Notes under the pieces: generated by a model
Seen by the model: only the letters and a program-made list of their open reading frames with translations
Told to the model about the DNA's origin: nothing
Databases searched by the model: none
Made by a program: the position numbers and the translations under genes
In this document: one piece after another, positions 63,223 through 64,000 of the stretch
Numbering within the stretch: the stretch's first letter is position 1
Layout: every line of letters starts with the position of its first letter
Source: Roseibium sediminicola
GTDB taxonomy: Bacteria; Pseudomonadota; Alphaproteobacteria; Rhizobiales; Stappiaceae
Direction of reading: 5' to 3'
Length of the DNA: 64,000 bases
Assembly (NCBI RefSeq): GCF_023156505.1
Contig: NZ_JALNMJ010000006.1
Span: 206,011-270,010 of the forward strand

Positions 63223-63830
63223 GCGACAAGCCGCTGAAAACCATCCTGGTCACGGGCTTTACGCCCTTTCCCGGCGCGCCGGTCAACCCGACCCAGCACC
63301 TCATGCGATCCCTGCCCGACCGTCTGGCCGACCTCTCCTCGTCGGCAAACTTTCACTTCCACGTCCTGCCGACCACCTGGGTGGGCCGCCAGGAGGTCAC
63401 AGACAAATTGCGCCGCGACCTTCAGCCGGATGCCATCGTCCATTTCGGCGTGGACGGGACGAGACCTACGATCAATATCGAGACGCGCGCTGTGAACAAG
63501 GCCGAACAGGTCCGCCTGGATGCCTCTGGCGCGGTCTCCCCGCAGGCGGAACTGGCAGCCGGTGCCGAAGCCGCCCGGCTTTCAACCTTGCCTGCGGACG
63601 CCCTGTGCGCAGCCGCCCGGTCCGCGGGCGCACCGGCAGAATTGTCCGAGGATGCCGGCACCTATCTCTGCAACGCGACCCTCTGGGATTCCATCGGCTC
63701 AGGCATCCCCAGCATCTTCGTCCATGTCCCGGCCCTACCGGACGGCCCGCAGGACGTCAGGCCATCATTTGCCGTGGTGGAAGCGGCAGCTGTGCGGGTG
63801 CTGGAAGAGGTCGCCCGGCAGCTTGGGTGA
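63219..63830 (+). CDS. Pyroglutamyl-peptidase I (peptidase C15)
   Basis: 203 residues. The catalytic triad fits Glu88 (NIETRAVN), Cys151 (GTYLCN) and His169 (FVHVP). The start ILVTGFTPFPGAPVNPTQHL is the family hallmark. The enzyme removes N-terminal pyroglutamate from peptides in the cytosol. Its ATG overlaps the meaB stop by 4 bases, so it is translationally coupled to meaB, a curious pairing. Confidence 0.92.
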   Translation: MSDKPLKTILVTGFTPFPGAPVNPTQHLMRSLPDRLADLSSSANFHFHVLPTTWVGRQEVTDKLRRDLQPDAIVHFGVDGTRPTINIETRAVNKAEQVRLDASGAVSPQAELAAGAEAARLSTLPADALCAAARSAGAPAELSEDAGTYLCNATLWDSIGSGIPSIFVHVPALPDGPQDVRPSFAVVEAAAVRVLEEVARQLG

Positions 63831-63875
63831 ATCGCGTTTGCGCAGCATAGTTCGTCAGCCTTTCTCCCCCGATGC

Positions 63876-63914
63876 GTCATCCTGAGGAGCCGCGTCAGCG
63901 GCGTCTCGAAGCAA
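63876..63914. repeat. Alphaproteobacterial palindromic repeat, copy C
   Basis: GTCATCCTGAGGA, stem GCCGC-GTCA-GCGGC, then GTCTCGAAG. The 3' end differs from copies A and B (CAAC instead of GAT), next to the transposase gene. Confidence 0.8.
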
Positions 63915-63923
63915 CCGTGTTTG

Positions 63924-64000
63924 TTATGTGATCATAGGCTGCCATTCCTTGTCGTCTCTGACCATGGCGTTGAGAATGGTCAGGAGCTTCCTGGTGCAGG
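63924..64000 (-). mobile_element. IS110-family transposase, C-terminus only (window edge)
   Basis: The minus strand encodes 24 residues ending at a TAA (63924-63926): RKLLTILNAMVRDD then KEWQPMIT. This matches the C-terminus of IS110-family (Tnp20) transposases. The remainder lies beyond the window, so intactness is unknown. Confidence 0.75.

Overview
The window looks like a chromosomal piece of a marine, aerobic, GC-rich alphaproteobacterium. A Roseibium/Labrenzia-like (Stappiaceae) or neighbouring Hyphomicrobiales/Rhodobacterales host fits best. The pointers are a MucR/Ros regulator, DUF1491, DUF2336, DUF5330 and DUF1636 proteins, an mrp Na+/H+ antiporter, TRAP transport, a B12-dependent methylmalonyl-CoA mutase with MeaB, and alphaproteobacterial intergenic palindromes. 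The species call is inference. No rRNA, tRNA, CRISPR or prophage was seen.

Layout. 1-4.7 kb: a lipoprotein cut by the window edge, a small conserved-looking ORF, DUF2336 and DUF1491 proteins, a peptidoglycan-binding-domain protein, and a sensor-kinase-like protein that has lost its catalytic motifs. 5-7 kb: DUF5330, sufE, mucR. 7-13 kb: the seven-gene mrpABCDEFG operon on the minus strand. 13.4-18.9 kb: a PAS protein with a degenerate GGDEF domain, msrB, a periplasmic binding protein, a MAPEG protein, a 260-bp element with 30-bp inverted ends, an MmyB-like regulator, and a divergent HxlR/quinone-oxidoreductase pair with a clear operator candidate. 19-26.4 kb: an orphan alpha/alpha-toroid (terpene-cyclase-like) protein, an MFS transporter, then a minus-strand ABC uptake operon (DUF1636, ATPase, binding protein, permease) behind a cobalamin riboswitch, and a TrpX-type binding protein.

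26.5-38.9 kb: an S9 peptidase, a LysR regulator divergent from a monooxygenase-DUF2798-RidA operon, a diheme cytochrome c with a cytochrome c', an Fe-type superoxide dismutase, two small proteins, an MFS carrier, a fold-IV aminotransferase, a VOC protein and a haloacid dehalogenase. 39.3-43.2 kb: a TRAP operon whose small permease is fused to a TM2-like domain and a coiled coil. 43.3-46.7 kb: an outer-membrane barrel, then three tandem DUF2975 membrane proteins with a small XRE regulator and a 40-bp dyad upstream. 46.8-52.2 kb: methylmalonyl-CoA mutase mutA-mutB, divergent from a LuxR-type regulator without a luxI neighbour. 52.2-63.9 kb: mostly housekeeping genes (DUF4332, HerA-like ATPase, CDF and MscS proteins, M20 dipeptidase, LOG protein, DUF1131, PhyH-type dioxygenase, meaB, pyroglutamyl peptidase), ending in the C-terminus of an IS110-family transposase beside a palindromic repeat.

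A thread through the window is vitamin B12: riboswitch-controlled uptake, the B12-dependent mutase, and its MeaB chaperone. The best candidates for undescribed biology are the tandem DUF2975/XRE locus with its dyad, the TM2-coiled-coil-DctQ fusion, the orphan toroid protein, and the two families of intergenic inverted-repeat elements.
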